From Hyphomicrobiales bacterium (GTDB lineage Bacteria; Pseudomonadota; Alphaproteobacteria; Rhizobiales; Beijerinckiaceae): 64,000 bases of DNA. The stretch lies in contig CAKNFP010000002.1 of NCBI GenBank assembly GCA_930633525.1, positions 1,240,001 to 1,304,000 of the forward strand. The letters are read 5' to 3'. The notes beneath the pieces were generated by a model, which was given only the letters and a program-made list of their open reading frames with translations, searched no databases and had not been told where the DNA came from. Position numbers and translations under genes: made by a program. Of the stretch, positions 63,610 to 64,000 are shown piece by piece (the first letter of the stretch is position 1; the number at the start of each line of letters is the position of its first letter).

Positions 63610-64000
63610 TCCGGTCATCTGCGCCGAGAAAGTCGGCAAGCACTACGGTCATTTCCGGGTTCTGCGGGACTGCAGTTTCGAAGTGAACAACGGTGAGGTC
63701 GTGGTCATCTGCGGCCCGTCCGGTTCCGGCAAGTCGACGCTCGTGAAGTGCCTGAACGGGCTCGAAGCGTTCGACGAGGGCAAAATCGTCATGGACGGTG
63801 TATCCGTCGGCGATCCCAGGGTGAACCTGACCAAGCTGCGCTCACGGGTCGGCATGGTGTTCCAGCAGTTCGAACTCTTCCCGCACCTGACCGTCGAGGG
63901 CAACGTGATGCTTGCGCAGCAGCGGGTGCTCGGCCGGAGAGCTGCCGAGGCAAGGGAGCGGGCGCGGATACTGCTCGACCGGGTCGGTCTGCTGGGGCAT
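63593..64000 (+). CDS. Amino-acid ABC transporter ATP-binding protein (cut by window end)
   Basis: The first 136 residues of a GlnQ/HisP-type ATPase: Walker [20 protein letters not shown] at about residue 40 and a Q-loop GMVFQQFELFPHLTVEGNVMLA. The signature and Walker B lie outside the window. It overlaps the permease gene, so the two are translated together. Confidence 0.92.
   Translation, partial: MPNSADPVICAEKVGKHYGHFRVLRDCSFEVNNGEVVVICGPSGSGKSTLVKCLNGLEAFDEGKIVMDGVSVGDPRVNLTKLRSRVGMVFQQFELFPHLTVEGNVMLAQQRVLGRRAAEARERARILLDRVGLLGH

Noticed and set aside
1..64000. CRISPR arrays, tRNA or rRNA genes
   Set aside because: No regularly spaced direct repeats and no recognisable tRNA or rRNA sequence were found on reading; a dedicated scan was not possible.

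Overview
The window looks like part of a secondary replicon (plasmid or megaplasmid) of an alphaproteobacterium, most likely from the Hyphomicrobiales/Rhizobiales. A complete repABC cassette lies at 22.0-25.9 kb, with two identical 16-bp parS-like palindromes upstream and a counter-transcribed RNA signature between repB and repC. Around it are families typical of rhizobial accessory replicons: a DUF982 protein, decayed DUF1403, ScpB and integrase genes, and many periplasmic-binding-protein ABC importers with LysR, GntR and AraC regulators. No tRNA, rRNA or CRISPR array was seen.

Layout. 0-5.5 kb: a polyamine/iron-type ABC importer (ATPase cut by the window edge), a small operon encoding a DUF3830 cyclophilin-like protein and a helical protein that together may be a split relative of cucumopine synthase, and a HutC-like GntR regulator. 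5.5-6.7 kb: an IS3-family element killed by two frameshifts. 6.7-15.5 kb: a LysR-controlled cassette with a complete Dpp/Opp-type importer (two ATPases fused in one protein), a CapA-family protein and a PepT-like peptidase, which reads as uptake and breakdown of an unusual peptide. 15.5-21 kb: a gene graveyard with a BKACE fragment, decayed scpB, DUF1403 and tyrosine-recombinase genes, a DUF982 protein and a Phd/VapC pair whose toxin lacks a conserved acidic residue. 21-25.9 kb: repABC. 25.9-32 kb: a Tat-exported sulfatase with an AraC regulator, and a WrbA/MFS operon with a LysR regulator. 32-33 kb: an SMR-pump relic and a chimeric IS3/hydrolase ORF. 33.2-41.6 kb: a tightly overlapping operon of a five-gene Opp-type importer, a cytoplasmic GH51 arabinofuranosidase and an ArsR-like regulator.

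41.7-56.7 kb: two inverted 818-bp copies of one IS6-family element bracket about 13.3 kb. The segment holds a groEL fragment, an HD-domain protein, two oxidoreductases, an alpha/beta hydrolase, a multi-PAS histidine kinase with three response regulators, an MscS channel, a frameshifted cupin, an MBL-fold hydrolase and a frameshifted extra DNA polymerase III beta clamp. This resembles a composite transposon. 56.7-64 kb: an IS701-like relic, then two polar amino-acid ABC importers (one with fused permease and ATPase) around a 2,4-diaminopentanoate-dehydrogenase-like enzyme; the last ATPase is cut by the window edge.

The overall picture is a replicon specialised in importing and degrading organic nitrogen and carbon compounds, probably plant- or soil-derived, and assembled by IS activity. 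All functions come from reading protein motifs; no database search was run.
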